A DNA stretch of 64,000 bases. Source: Metabacillus lacus. GTDB taxonomy: Bacteria > Bacillota > Bacilli > Bacillales > Bacillaceae. Numbering within the stretch: the first letter of the stretch is position 1; each line of letters starts with the position of its first letter. The translations under genes were made by a program, and so were the position numbers. Under the pieces are notes generated by a model. The model saw only the letters and a program-made list of their open reading frames with translations. It was not told the origin of the DNA and ran no database searches. The DNA is taken from positions 16,944-80,943 of the forward strand of contig NZ_WKKI01000011.1 in the NCBI RefSeq assembly GCF_009674805.1, read 5' to 3'. This document shows, in pieces, positions 16,811 through 25,122 of this stretch.

Positions 16811-17474
16811 ACTGCTGATCAAGTAAACTGCGCAAGTCTCTGTATATGAAATCTGCGGCAAGCTGAAGCTCCTCGGGCGGAAGATTCCCCCTGTTAATCC
16901 ATGCTGTAAGAAAACCATAGCTTTTTGCTCCCGCTATATCCCACCCGTTGGAAGACAAAAACAAGATTTCTTCCTTTTTCAATCCCAGCTTTTCCTGCAT
17001 AAAGGCATAAGTGCCAGGTGAGGGTTTAAACTGTTCCACATCCTCCACACTGACTATATGGGTGAAAAATGAATCCAAGCCACATGTCTGCATCAGCGGC
17101 AGCAGCATGTCACGAGACCCGTTTGAACACACAGCCAGTTTCTTATCTGATAATTCCTTCAGTACTTCTTTTACTTCAGGATATAAGTGCAAGCTGCGAT
17201 ATGCGTTCATCAGCTCTTCTTCAACCTCTCTGCCGCCTTCCAGCTGAAGCTCCTTTAACACATACCGTAATGCATCGCGCGTAACAGCTGAAAAAGGTTG
17301 ATAGCACCCCATAATTTGCCGGAGAAAGCTGTATTCCAACTGTTTTAACCGCCATTCCCTGCTGATTTCCAAGCCCTTTTCAGGATATACCTTCTCACAA
17401 GCCGACTGAATAGAATGAACATCAAATAAAGTTCCGTACACATCAAATACCATTGCTTTTACAGATGAAGTCAT
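16809..17474 (-). CDS. HAD superfamily hydrolase, haloacid dehalogenase type II-like
   Basis: A 221-residue HAD protein. Seen: motif I VFDVYGTLFD with nucleophile Asp11, motif II AVCSNGS, the lysine in EQFKPSPGTYAFMQ, and FLSSNGWDIAGAKSYGFLTAWINR, which is the SSN(G/A)WD signature of L-2-haloacid dehalogenases. This supports a dehalogenase or related phosphatase; substrate unproven. Two adjacent ATGs follow AAGGAG; 17474 has the better spacing. An in-frame upstream extension to 17522 overlaps the ctaG region and is unlikely. Confidence 0.85.
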   Translation of the reverse strand: MTSSVKAMVFDVYGTLFDVHSIQSACEKVYPEKGLEISREWRLKQLEYSFLRQIMGCYQPFSAVTRDALRYVLKELQLEGGREVEEELMNAYRSLHLYPEVKEVLKELSDKKLAVCSNGSRDMLLPLMQTCGLDSFFTHIVSVEDVEQFKPSPGTYAFMQEKLGLKKEEILFLSSNGWDIAGAKSYGFLTAWINRGNLPPEELQLAADFIYRDLRSLLDQQ

Positions 17475-17508
17475 CATTCTTCTCCTTGTATACATTGGAT
17501 TGATAAAG

Positions 17509-18309
17509 CTATACAGAAACAAGTTTTGCCCTGGGGCGTGCAGATCGGTACCACTGCAGGCATAAAAGAAAAATCAGCACTGCATCAACGGCATCTCCTC
17601 CATAATACATCAGCATCGCACCTGATTGAGCCTGTGCTTCTGACACACCCAGCGGAGGGTTTGCATATAGAATTTTTGCCAGTATCCCGTGCCCCGCCAA
17701 TGCAGCCACAAGAACGGCAGATCTATACAGATAAGGCCGAGGATGGGAGACTGGATCTATATAGATCATAGCTGCTGTAAACAAATATCCCGCAGCAAAA
17801 ACATGAAAGTGGATAAGTAAGTGAAGAAATCCATTTTCATGCATAAGTGCATACACATTTGTTGTATAGATGAGCCAAAGCCCGCCTATATTCAAAAGAG
17901 ATGCAGTGACTGGATCAGTCAGAATGCGGGCTGGCCATGATTTAAGAAGCTTTGTCACCTGCCTTGCTGTGCTTGTATTGATAGAGCGGAATAAAAGTGT
18001 CATGGGTGCACCGAGCACCATCAGCAAGGGAGCTAGCATGCCGAGAAGCAGATGCCCGAGCATATGAAAATAAAAATCGTGGTGAGCTCTGTCAGCCAGA
18101 GGCCCGATGATTGCCGCGAGGGCACAGATGCTTCCTCCATACCAGCATAGCTGCCGCTGCCATGGCCAGGTTTTGTACGTTCTTCTAGACATGACAGAAC
18201 CAGCACAATAGAGAATGATGCCCGCTGCAAAAGGAACTGCTAAAGCAGCCTGATACACAATCATGGGAAGTTCCTGAGCAGATGAAGTGTGAATATGCGA
18301 GAGTATCAC
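17509..18309 (-). CDS. Caa3-type cytochrome c oxidase assembly factor CtaG-like membrane protein
   Basis: A 266-residue protein with about seven membrane helices. Family signs: HHDFYFHMLGHLLLGMLAPLLMVLGAP (His-rich helix), LIHFHVFAAGYLF, IDPVSHPRPYLYRS and GAMLMYYGGDAVDAVLIF. CtaG proteins help insert copper into aa3/caa3 oxidase in the membrane. I chose the GTG at 18309: its GTGA overlaps the stop of the upstream DUF2243 gene, with a GAGGAAA site before it, so the two are translationally coupled. No oxidase genes lie in this window, so this is probably a stand-alone paralogue. Confidence 0.83.
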   Translation of the reverse strand: MILSHIHTSSAQELPMIVYQAALAVPFAAGIILYCAGSVMSRRTYKTWPWQRQLCWYGGSICALAAIIGPLADRAHHDFYFHMLGHLLLGMLAPLLMVLGAPMTLLFRSINTSTARQVTKLLKSWPARILTDPVTASLLNIGGLWLIYTTNVYALMHENGFLHLLIHFHVFAAGYLFTAAMIYIDPVSHPRPYLYRSAVLVAALAGHGILAKILYANPPLGVSEAQAQSGAMLMYYGGDAVDAVLIFLLCLQWYRSARPRAKLVSV

Positions 18310-18761
18310 GAGTGTTTCCTCGTTGCTGCTGCCAGGTAAAGACCGATTCCTGCCAGCACAAGCGCGAAGACATTCCACACAATATCGTAGACAATCACAT
18401 TTTCCACATACCGAATTTGATGAATTCTCATCACTTTGTGCTGAATAATGCCATCATAAAGCTGAAACAGCCCTGCTCCCAGAAAGACGCCCCCAACCCA
18501 TCTTTTCATCCACAAACTGCCTTTTCTCCGCAAATCTGCGAACATAAACAAGCCGCCAATTGTAGCAAACCAGCTGAACGCGTGAAACAATCCATCTGAA
18601 ATCAATCCAACTTCTGTTGTAGATTTGTCATAAAAATGATGCCAGTGAAGCAGCTGGTGAAAGACAGCCTCATCAATAAATGCAATCATACCGAGTCCGA
18701 ACAGAAATCCAGACCAGAGATTTTTCCCTTGAGCTCTTCCCTGTCCCCGTTTTTCTTTCAT
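18306..18761 (-). CDS. DUF2243 family membrane protein
   Basis: A 151-residue protein with four membrane helices and the family motifs GMIAFIDEAVFHQLLHWHHFYD, SDGLFHAFSWFATIGGL and FQLYDGIIQHKVMRIHQIRY. The conserved His pairs suggest metal or heme contact, but no function is established. It is the first gene of a two-gene unit with the CtaG-like gene (4-bp overlap), a pairing also found in other Bacillaceae and actinobacteria as far as I recall. Confidence 0.82.
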   Translation of the reverse strand: MKEKRGQGRAQGKNLWSGFLFGLGMIAFIDEAVFHQLLHWHHFYDKSTTEVGLISDGLFHAFSWFATIGGLFMFADLRRKGSLWMKRWVGGVFLGAGLFQLYDGIIQHKVMRIHQIRYVENVIVYDIVWNVFALVLAGIGLYLAAATRKHS

Positions 18762-18902
18762 GCTACGCTCACCCTTTCAAGTTGCCGTTCGTTTTTCTAC
18801 CTTCAGAATTTCCCTTTACAGCCTTCTGGTAAACAGTACCTTATAAAAACCTTTTATTATAAAAGCGGCTGCCATTGGAGACTTTAGAGTATCGATAAGC
18901 AC

Positions 18903-18931
18903 TAAAAAAAGATCTTCAAGTGTGAAGACCC
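18903..18931 (-). terminator. Terminator of the lipoprotein gene
   Basis: GGTCTTCA and TGAAGATC arms followed by seven T on the minus strand, about 90 bp after the stop codon. Confidence 0.7.
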
Positions 18932-19024
18932 TTTAGTGTGGTGAAAGCAGAGTATGTTTTGTTGATCTGCTTTTTCAGTCAGAATGGTATGCTCTTCTAC
19001 TTTATCATCCCTTAGGCCATCTTC

Positions 19025-19630
19025 TTATTTCGTAAACTTACATTTGAACAGATACACGGCCTCTTTGTTTTTTAATTCACTTTCACGAACTTCAGCATCT
19101 TTAAAAAACTCTTCAGAAAATGAATTGATTGAGTTTTTTTCAAATGAATAGATCATAGCCGCTAACACCATCTCATTCTCTGTAACATCCATCAGTTGGC
19201 TGCTGCTTGCCCACGTGGAAAGTTTGACTTCCCGACCTTTTTCAGAAATACTATCCGTCTGAGATCCAGAAGCCGAACTTCCTTCGCTGTTAATTCCAAA
19301 TCTAAAAATTTGTTGATTTTCATGCTCTGCTGCCTCAGATACGGCAAAGATAATAGAACCTTGTTCTCCGACGTCAACTTCTAGAGTAAGACCGCCACTA
19401 ATCAGTCTGCCAAATTCATATTTTTCAATCCCCACAGCTGCCTTTTTATATTGAGGGTCAATAGTGAAGTCAAATATATAAGACTTGTCCGTTATAACGG
19501 CAAGTATTCCTTGCTCCCTGTCTGTTAAATCTGCTGCTGCAAGTGTATTTACCTGTTTACTGCTGCCATCTTCACACGCACTTACAGTAACTATCAGCAA
19601 CGTGATAATCATTATGAGTAATTTTTTCAT
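19025..19630 (-). CDS. Lipoprotein of unknown function
   Basis: A 201-residue protein with a lipoprotein signal: KK, a hydrophobic core LLIMIITLLIVTV and the lipobox VSAC with Cys19. The mature part is acidic, Ser-rich and shows no domain I know. It would be anchored on the outer face of the membrane. ATG at 19630 chosen over an in-frame GTG nine bases upstream, which lies in the GAGGGTGAGG site. It stands alone; its 3' side has a terminator at about 18.9 kb. Confidence 0.75.
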   Translation of the reverse strand: MKKLLIMIITLLIVTVSACEDGSSKQVNTLAAADLTDREQGILAVITDKSYIFDFTIDPQYKKAAVGIEKYEFGRLISGGLTLEVDVGEQGSIIFAVSEAAEHENQQIFRFGINSEGSSASGSQTDSISEKGREVKLSTWASSSQLMDVTENEMVLAAMIYSFEKNSINSFSEEFFKDAEVRESELKNKEAVYLFKCKFTK

Positions 19631-19806
19631 TTTCCTCACCCTCTTTTAATTCATGTAGAATAACACTACTTCTCAATGCCTCATCACTGACTTTATTATA
19701 CACATTTTTCCATACAGGGAACTTTCAGGGTTTCACCATCTTCTGAAGGGGAAGAGTATTGGGATTGTTTTTGGTTATAAGACTAATTGATCAGGAGGGA
19801 AAAAGC

Positions 19807-20643
19807 ATGCCATGGTTTAAGAGTGACAAAGAAAATGGAAAAGATATTGAACTTTACTATGAGGACGCCGGCTCTGGCCAACCTGTCGTTCTGATTCACG
19901 GCTGGCCGCTCAGCGGAAGGTCTTGGGAAGCGCAGATCCCTGCTTTGATTGAGGCCGGTTACCGTGTCATCACTTATGACCGCCGCGGATTCGGAAAGTC
20001 TTCTCAGCCATATGAAGGCTATGATTATGATACGCTGGCTGCCGATTTGAACAAACTGATGGAACATTTGGAAGTGGAAGATGCTGTTCTTGTCGGCTTT
20101 TCCATGGGAGGCGGGGAAGTAGCCCGCTATATCAGCACATATGGAACATCAAGAATCAGCAAGGCTGTCTTTGCAGGTGCTGTACCTCCATATTTATACA
20201 AGTCACAAGACAATCCGGACGGCGGACTTGATGATGAAACCATTCAAGAATTTCAAAACGGTGTCAAAGAGGACCGCCTGGCATTTCTTGAGGACTTTAC
20301 GCACAACTTCTTTTCGGCAGGAAACGATGAAGTACTGGTCAGCGAGCCATTCAGGCATTATATAAAAGAAATTGCTGCCTTTGCCTCTCCAAAAGGAACC
20401 CTTGACTGCATTGCTGCTTTCTCGCTGACGGACTTTAGGCAGGACTTAAAACACATCAATGTTCCGTCTCTTGTCATCCATGGAGACTCTGACCAGATTG
20501 TACCATTTGAGGTAAGCGGAAAACGAACACATGAGATGCTGGACAACAGTGAGCTTGTTCTCATTAAAGGTGCCCCACACGGATTTAATGCTACACATGC
20601 TCAGGAATTTAATTCGGCTTTAATAGAGTTTTTGAATAAGTAA
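19807..20643 (+). CDS. Alpha/beta hydrolase, non-heme chloroperoxidase type
   Basis: A 278-residue hydrolase of the cofactor-free haloperoxidase group. Seen: HGWPLSG at 31-37, DRRGFGKSSQP, GFSMGGGEVARY with Ser99, Asp229 in HGDSDQIVPF and His258 in GAPHGF. These proteins show perhydrolase/esterase activity; the natural substrate is unknown. Start ATG follows CAGGAGGG. The frame extends upstream to 19759 but lacks a ribosome site there. A terminator follows. Confidence 0.88.
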   Translation: MPWFKSDKENGKDIELYYEDAGSGQPVVLIHGWPLSGRSWEAQIPALIEAGYRVITYDRRGFGKSSQPYEGYDYDTLAADLNKLMEHLEVEDAVLVGFSMGGGEVARYISTYGTSRISKAVFAGAVPPYLYKSQDNPDGGLDDETIQEFQNGVKEDRLAFLEDFTHNFFSAGNDEVLVSEPFRHYIKEIAAFASPKGTLDCIAAFSLTDFRQDLKHINVPSLVIHGDSDQIVPFEVSGKRTHEMLDNSELVLIKGAPHGFNATHAQEFNSALIEFLNK

Positions 20644-20657
20644 CCCTGAAAAGGATA

Positions 20658-20688
20658 CGGCAAAAGACAATCTCTTTTGCCGTTTTTC
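20658..20688 (+). terminator. Terminator of the chloroperoxidase-like gene
   Basis: CGGCAAAAGA and TCTTTTGCCG arms followed by TTTTT. Confidence 0.85.
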
Positions 20689-20827
20689 TATTGAATTAAT
20701 AGGAGGGCTCACTTTAGTTTGGTTAAAAACACCAAAACCATATTATATTCCCCTATTATGTTCTGAACAGGGTGAGAAATCTCTGCATACTTTAAATATG
20801 TCCGTTGGGTGGCCCTGCACATCATAT

Positions 20828-21266
20828 TTCTATAATGGTAAAGTTGCATCAATCAATTCGTCTCTATCGTTAAGATCTTGCAGAACACTTTCCACATCTT
20901 TTTTTTATAACTCTTAACAATGATCATATGTTTGATATGCAGCCCTTTTGGGTGAACATGCTCTTGCTGCAAAAGATTCTTTAACCGTTCCGGAGTATAT
21001 AAAATACACCATCTTTTACTTTCATCACTCATGGTCATACTGATTTCTATCCAATTTGTTTGATTGGGCTCATCTGTGACCTCATCACCTTTTTCACCAT
21101 TAACATGAAAATGATTAAATGAAAACCATCTGATTCTCCCGTTGTCACCTTTTATCCTCAACATCCCCCTCTCCTCATCTATCTGTATGACTTTGTACGT
21201 ATTCCCTCTGGTTAGAGCATCAGAATAAACTCCTTCAACTCGACATACAAGGCTTTTATCTAACAT
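20828..21266 (-). pseudogene. Bacillus-specific hypothetical protein, frame broken at an A8 run near the 3' end
   Basis: The direct reading gives 137 aa (stop at 20853). It has an N-terminal beta-rich module (YKVIQIDEERGMLRIKGDNGRIRWFSFNHF) and a C-terminal segment RWCILYTPERLKNLL..IKHMIIVKSY seen in a family of small Bacillus cytoplasmic proteins. Right after KSY there is a run of eight A. In the current frame the tail becomes KKKMWKVFCKILTIETN; with one more A it becomes KKKDVESVLQDLNDRDELID and ends at 20828, which looks like the family tail (acidic, ending in a hydrophobic turn). So the gene is shifted by one base, or read through by slippage. Function unknown. Confidence 0.6.
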
Positions 21267-21460
21267 ATGTTTCCTCTCCCTTCATATACTTTTCGGTGAA
21301 TTTGCTGCAGAAGTAAGTCTTTTTCTCTGGTTTAACTTCTTTACCTTAGGAGTTGCATATACCAAAGTTTTCTTAACCTTAGATATTAAAATAAAATTGA
21401 TATCAATACGTGTTATTCTTAAATTGTAGTAAAAAATCTTAAAAAGAGGATAGAAATTCG

Positions 21461-22291
21461 ATGAATTTACCTTTATTGGCGAAAAGGGCTGCAAGTATCT
21501 ATCAGGAAAACTCAAAAGTGGAAGCGGTTTTATTAGGCGGTTCGGTATCTAGAAACTGGCATGATTCTTTTTCAGATATTGAACTATTTATTTTTTGGAA
21601 ACAGCCTCCTTCGGCTCAGGACCGAAAGGCACCTATTGAAAAGATGGGAGGCAAAATGATTGACTTTCATCCCTACGAAGATGAAGAGTGGTCAGAAACG
21701 TATCTTACACAAGGTGTAAAGTTAGAAATCAGCAATTTTCTAACCACTCATATCCATAAAATTTTGGATGATGTTGTGCTTTCATATGAAACAGACCTAG
21801 ATAAGCAGTGTATAGCAGCTGCAATCCATGATGGAGTTTCACTTAGTGGTGAAGAGGTCCTTCGCATATTGAAGAATAAAGTAAGTGAATATCCGAAGGA
21901 ATTAAGCATGGCGATGATAGAAGAGAATGCTGATTTAGGGAACAGATGGAACAATCGTGAAGCACTTCTGAAGAGACAAGATTGGCTAATGCTTTATAAA
22001 GTCATGGTTGATGTTCAGACAAAAATTATGGGAATGCTGTTTGGGCTGAATAATCAATACGTCCACCACCCGGCTTTTAAGTGGCAAAAACAAACATTGA
22101 ATAGCATGAAAGTTGTTCCTGAACATGCAGCAGATCGATTACACACATTATTCTCAAAAGCTCCTGACAGTTCGATTAAAGAACTGGAGGCATTTTTGCA
22201 GGATTTATACAATTTGATATCCAAGGAGTACCCTCATATCGATTTGGAAGAACTCAGGAAACAGTTATTATTTTTAAGGCCGAAGCATTGA
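21461..22291 (+). CDS. Nucleotidyltransferase-fold protein (minimal-NTase/DUF4037-like)
   Basis: A 276-residue protein with the nucleotidyltransferase signature LLGGSVSRNWHDSFSDIELFIFW at 24-46 (G-S-x8-9-S-D-x-E), followed by a helical C-terminal half as in aminoglycoside adenylyltransferases. Such proteins transfer AMP or another nucleotide to a small molecule or protein. The second acidic residue is Glu41 rather than Asp. No resistance phenotype can be assigned. Ribosome site AGAGGATAG; single gene. Confidence 0.72.
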   Translation: MNLPLLAKRAASIYQENSKVEAVLLGGSVSRNWHDSFSDIELFIFWKQPPSAQDRKAPIEKMGGKMIDFHPYEDEEWSETYLTQGVKLEISNFLTTHIHKILDDVVLSYETDLDKQCIAAAIHDGVSLSGEEVLRILKNKVSEYPKELSMAMIEENADLGNRWNNREALLKRQDWLMLYKVMVDVQTKIMGMLFGLNNQYVHHPAFKWQKQTLNSMKVVPEHAADRLHTLFSKAPDSSIKELEAFLQDLYNLISKEYPHIDLEELRKQLLFLRPKH

Positions 22292-22451
22292 TAATATAGA
22301 AGTTTCGTTTAAGTAAACATCTTCCCGGATTGAACAGCTTACAAATTGAGTACCCAGCGCCTGGTTTCCTGTAACACCGCTCAATAGTTGACACAAAGAC
22401 TATGGGTCAGCAAGTTTTTTTTCAAAAAAAAATGATAGTTCGCCCCAATAG

Positions 22452-22476
22452 GTTTATCAATCAGCTGTAGTGGTAT
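22452..22476 (+). promoter_or_regulatory. Candidate promoter of the GAF-STAS gene, sigma-B-like
   Basis: GTTTAT, 13 bp and TGGTAT resemble a sigma-B promoter; the overlapping TATAAT could also serve sigma-A with no good -35. The start codon is about 45 bp on. Confidence 0.4.
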
Positions 22477-22521
22477 AATTTGAGTTGAGGATCATTTAAA
22501 ATTTGAGGGGAATACATCCAA

Positions 22522-23403
22522 ATGAATTCAACTGCTTACAATTATAATAAATTTGCCAATTTTGATGAAGCTGCGGACAGCATTCTAAAAATGATGAGCA
22601 AGATTTTAAATATAAACACTTTATTTATTGCCAAAAATGATCAAAAGACAAATGAGATCGTTAAGGTAGTGAATCATGAAGATATATTGTTAAAGAAAGG
22701 TGACGCACTCCCTTTTGAAGAGACATTTTGTAAACTGAGTGTGGATTTCGGTAAGAAGGTTCTGTTTATTCCTGATATTACAAAAAGCAATTTGACTAAC
22801 GCACTGGATGTTACCCGAAATTTAGGAAGCGGCAGCTTTGTAGGCCTGCCTATTTTTTATGAAGACGGCAGAAATTACGGAACCATCTGCGGACTGGACA
22901 CCAACCCCTTTGTTCTCACTGAGGAGCATGTGGAATTATTTGAAACAATGAGCTCTGTTCTTTCCTATGTTCTGGAGCTGGATGATGCCAACAGGCAAAT
23001 ACAAACACTATCAGCACCGCTCGTTCCTATTACTGCAGGAGTAGCCATTCTTCCCATTATCGGCAATATCAACGAATTCCGTTTGAATACGATTATCCAA
23101 CTGGCACTCACTAAAAGCGAAAGCTTGTCACTTGAGTATTTAATCATTGATTTGTCAGGGATTCTTCAAATCAATGATATGGTGAGTGAATCTCTTTTAA
23201 AAATTGCCAGCATGCTGCGTCTGCTGGGAGTTACACCTATACTGACAGGAATCAGGCCGGACTTGGCATTAAGAGCCATCAATACAAATGCGGATCTTCA
23301 TTCAGTCAAAACGGTGGCTAACCTCGAAAGTGCTCTGAAGACAATTGGTTTTACACTGAGCAGGGACAGGGGGACGGGTACATCGTCCCGCTCCCTACTT
23401 TAA
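22522..23403 (+). CDS. GAF-STAS protein, YtvA/RsbR-type stressosome paralogue
   Basis: A 293-residue protein: GAF domain about residues 10-155 (KILNINTLFIAKND, GSGSFVGLPIFYEDGRNYGTICGLD), a linker helix, then a STAS domain about 165-275. The STAS part resembles that of the blue-light stressosome protein YtvA (GVAILPIIGNINEFR, YLIIDLSGI, RLLGVTPILTGIRPDLA). RsbR has a phosphorylatable Thr after an Asp (IDT); here the segment is INDMVSES, placing Asp at or next to that Thr, and the second Thr position is Arg. So it cannot be phosphorylated there in the usual way. The last 14 residues (SRDRGTGTSSRSLL) are encoded by a GC-rich hairpin and look added. Confidence 0.82.
   Translation: MNSTAYNYNKFANFDEAADSILKMMSKILNINTLFIAKNDQKTNEIVKVVNHEDILLKKGDALPFEETFCKLSVDFGKKVLFIPDITKSNLTNALDVTRNLGSGSFVGLPIFYEDGRNYGTICGLDTNPFVLTEEHVELFETMSSVLSYVLELDDANRQIQTLSAPLVPITAGVAILPIIGNINEFRLNTIIQLALTKSESLSLEYLIIDLSGILQINDMVSESLLKIASMLRLLGVTPILTGIRPDLALRAINTNADLHSVKTVANLESALKTIGFTLSRDRGTGTSSRSLL
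23362..23396. repeat. GC-rich hairpin element overlapping the GAF-STAS stop region
   Basis: AGGGA..GGGACG and CGTCCC..TCCCT form a nested dyad inside the last codons. A related GGGGACAG/CTGTCCCC dyad lies in the glmS leader (about 55146-55200). Confidence 0.55.
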
Positions 23404-23478
23404 ATAAAGCGATTAATCAAACGTTTAATTAAGTACTCTATAAGGCAGATACAGCCCTGCTATATAGATATGAAGAAA

Positions 23479-23512
23479 AAGACTATCAGCCCAAGAGTGC
23501 TGATAGTCTTCT
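23479..23512. terminator. Bidirectional terminator
   Basis: AAGACTATCAGC and GCTGATAGTCTT arms, A-rich before and T-rich after; between the GAF-STAS gene and the convergent flavin reductase gene. Confidence 0.8.
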
Positions 23513-23546
23513 TCATTTAGGATTCTACTCCATTAAAACTGAAATG

Positions 23547-24140
23547 TTATTGGGGCCTTTCCAAAGTGAAAATTCCTCCGATTTTGGCATAATCTTGACC
23601 TGCTAACCGGCTAACTGCGGCTAATGCACGCGGATCTATTTTTCCATCAGAATAGATATCATTATCAATATGAAACTTAACAACTCTTCCTATAAGCAGA
23701 TCACTCGACTCAAAAGAGATTGCTTGTTCCAGCCTGCACTCCATTCGAATTTTAGCTTCCTTCACTCCCGGTACAGATATCATTTCACTGTTAACCGGTG
23801 TTAGGCCAGCTAATTCTATTTCACTTTGATCAGGCGGAAGTTGTGCAGCTGTTCTATTCACCATCTCTACATTCTGTTCATCAACAATATGAACAACGAA
23901 CTCTTTTTTGTTTATACTATTCCTCGCTGTATCTTTTTGCTGATTACCAGACCTCTGAACTGCCAGTGAGATTCTTGGCGGATCTGAAGACACAATTGAA
24001 AAATAACTAAAGGGAGCCCCATTGAGAGTCCCTTGCTCTGAAACGGTGGTCACAAACGCAATCGGTCTGGGGATAATACTCCCGATCAACAGCTTATAAT
24101 TCTCTTTCCCCACATTCGTTGATGGATCAATTGAAGGCAT
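23547..24140 (-). CDS. Flavin reductase-like FMN-binding protein
   Basis: A 197-residue split-barrel flavoprotein of the flavin reductase family. Seen: NYKLLIGSIIPRPIAFVTTVSEQGTLNGAPFSYFSIVSSDPP (FMN site), KKEFVVHIVDEQ, ECRLEQAI and the C-terminal RLAGQDYAKIGGIFTLERP. It probably reduces FMN with NAD(P)H or acts as an oxidoreductase. Start at 24140 (MPSIDPST) fits the family; however the frame is open to an ATG at 24206 that overlaps the stop of the upstream ATPase gene (ATGA), giving 22 extra residues. The two genes are co-directional and probably cotranscribed. Confidence 0.82.
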   Translation of the reverse strand: MPSIDPSTNVGKENYKLLIGSIIPRPIAFVTTVSEQGTLNGAPFSYFSIVSSDPPRISLAVQRSGNQQKDTARNSINKKEFVVHIVDEQNVEMVNRTAAQLPPDQSEIELAGLTPVNSEMISVPGVKEAKIRMECRLEQAISFESSDLLIGRVVKFHIDNDIYSDGKIDPRALAAVSRLAGQDYAKIGGIFTLERPQ

Positions 24141-24202
24141 AGACCTCATCCTTTCATGCTTTAAATCTATAGAAAACCCAGCTTGAACCGATAAAACTAC
24201 GC

Positions 24203-24937
24203 TCATTCATCTTCCTTAAATAGTTCGGACAGGAGCTTCTGTCTGTTTTCCAGAAAGTACTTTGTTAGTTGATAGTGGTCGGTCATTTCATATTCAATTT
24301 TTGAGATTTCCCCATCATCAAAGCTTAAAATATCGGCATAGGGATAGCCCAGTATGATTGGTGAATGGGTTGCAATTATAAACTGTGCTTCTCCCTTGGA
24401 TGCCAAGTTATAGAGTATTCTTAACAGTGTTAACTGTCTGGAAGGTGATAAAGCCGCCTCTGGTTCATCTAAAAGATAGATAGCTTTATCTTTAAAACGG
24501 TTGAGGAATAAAGCTAAGAACGATTCCCCATGTGATTGTTTGAAAAGAGATTGACCTCCATAATGACTAAAACGTGAACCATTTCCTTTTTCTACTTCGT
24601 CAAGGTGAGCAGCGAAATTATAAAATGACTCTGCCCTCAAAAAGAATCCATTGGTTATTTTCGGCATCCATGAAAGCTTAATATATTCTCCAAGAGCCGA
24701 TTCTGCTGCGTGTACATCATATATGTTGTTACGTCCTCCACCTGCGGTATTAAACTCACACTGATATGCAATAGCTTCTAACAATGTAGACTTTCCTGAT
24801 CCATTTTCACCAACAAAGAATGTCACACTCTTTTCAAGGTGTAGTTCATGAAAACTTTTTATAGATGGAATTGAAAAAGGATACTCTTGAAAAGAAGGGA
24901 TGTTCTCTTGCAAGAGTTTAATTCTTTTCAGGAACAT
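24203..24937 (-). CDS. AAA family ATPase with ABC-type nucleotide-binding domain (RecF/SMC-like)
   Basis: A 244-residue soluble ATPase. Seen: Walker A FVGENGSGKSTLLEAIA at 42-58, a signature-like SHGESFLALF near 136-145, Walker B IYLLDEPEAALSPSRQ at 153-168 and the switch His in IATHSPIILGY. It has no membrane part and no long coiled coil, so it belongs to the small stand-alone AAA_15/AAA_21 class, not a transporter. The cellular role is unknown. ATG at 24937 follows AGAGGTGAT; a GTG nine bases earlier is less likely. Confidence 0.82.
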   Translation of the reverse strand: MFLKRIKLLQENIPSFQEYPFSIPSIKSFHELHLEKSVTFFVGENGSGKSTLLEAIAYQCEFNTAGGGRNNIYDVHAAESALGEYIKLSWMPKITNGFFLRAESFYNFAAHLDEVEKGNGSRFSHYGGQSLFKQSHGESFLALFLNRFKDKAIYLLDEPEAALSPSRQLTLLRILYNLASKGEAQFIIATHSPIILGYPYADILSFDDGEISKIEYEMTDHYQLTKYFLENRQKLLSELFKEDE

Positions 24938-25122
24938 ACTTATCACCTCTGTAGATTATAACAAACAGGAAAGTAAATAGGATGCACCTTACATTTATTT
25001 GTAAATCTAAGTAGTGAGAACTATTAACTAATGCAGCGGCAGTCATCCTGCTTGTATACTCTGTTCAATCTTTGACAATAACTGAAAAGTAATACCACTT
25101 TTATTATAAAAGGACGTGTCTT

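Noticed and set aside
19739..19806. Sigma-B promoter before the chloroperoxidase-like gene
   Set aside because: GTTTCA is followed at 12 bp by GGGGAA, which lacks the TAT of the -10 element; too weak to call.
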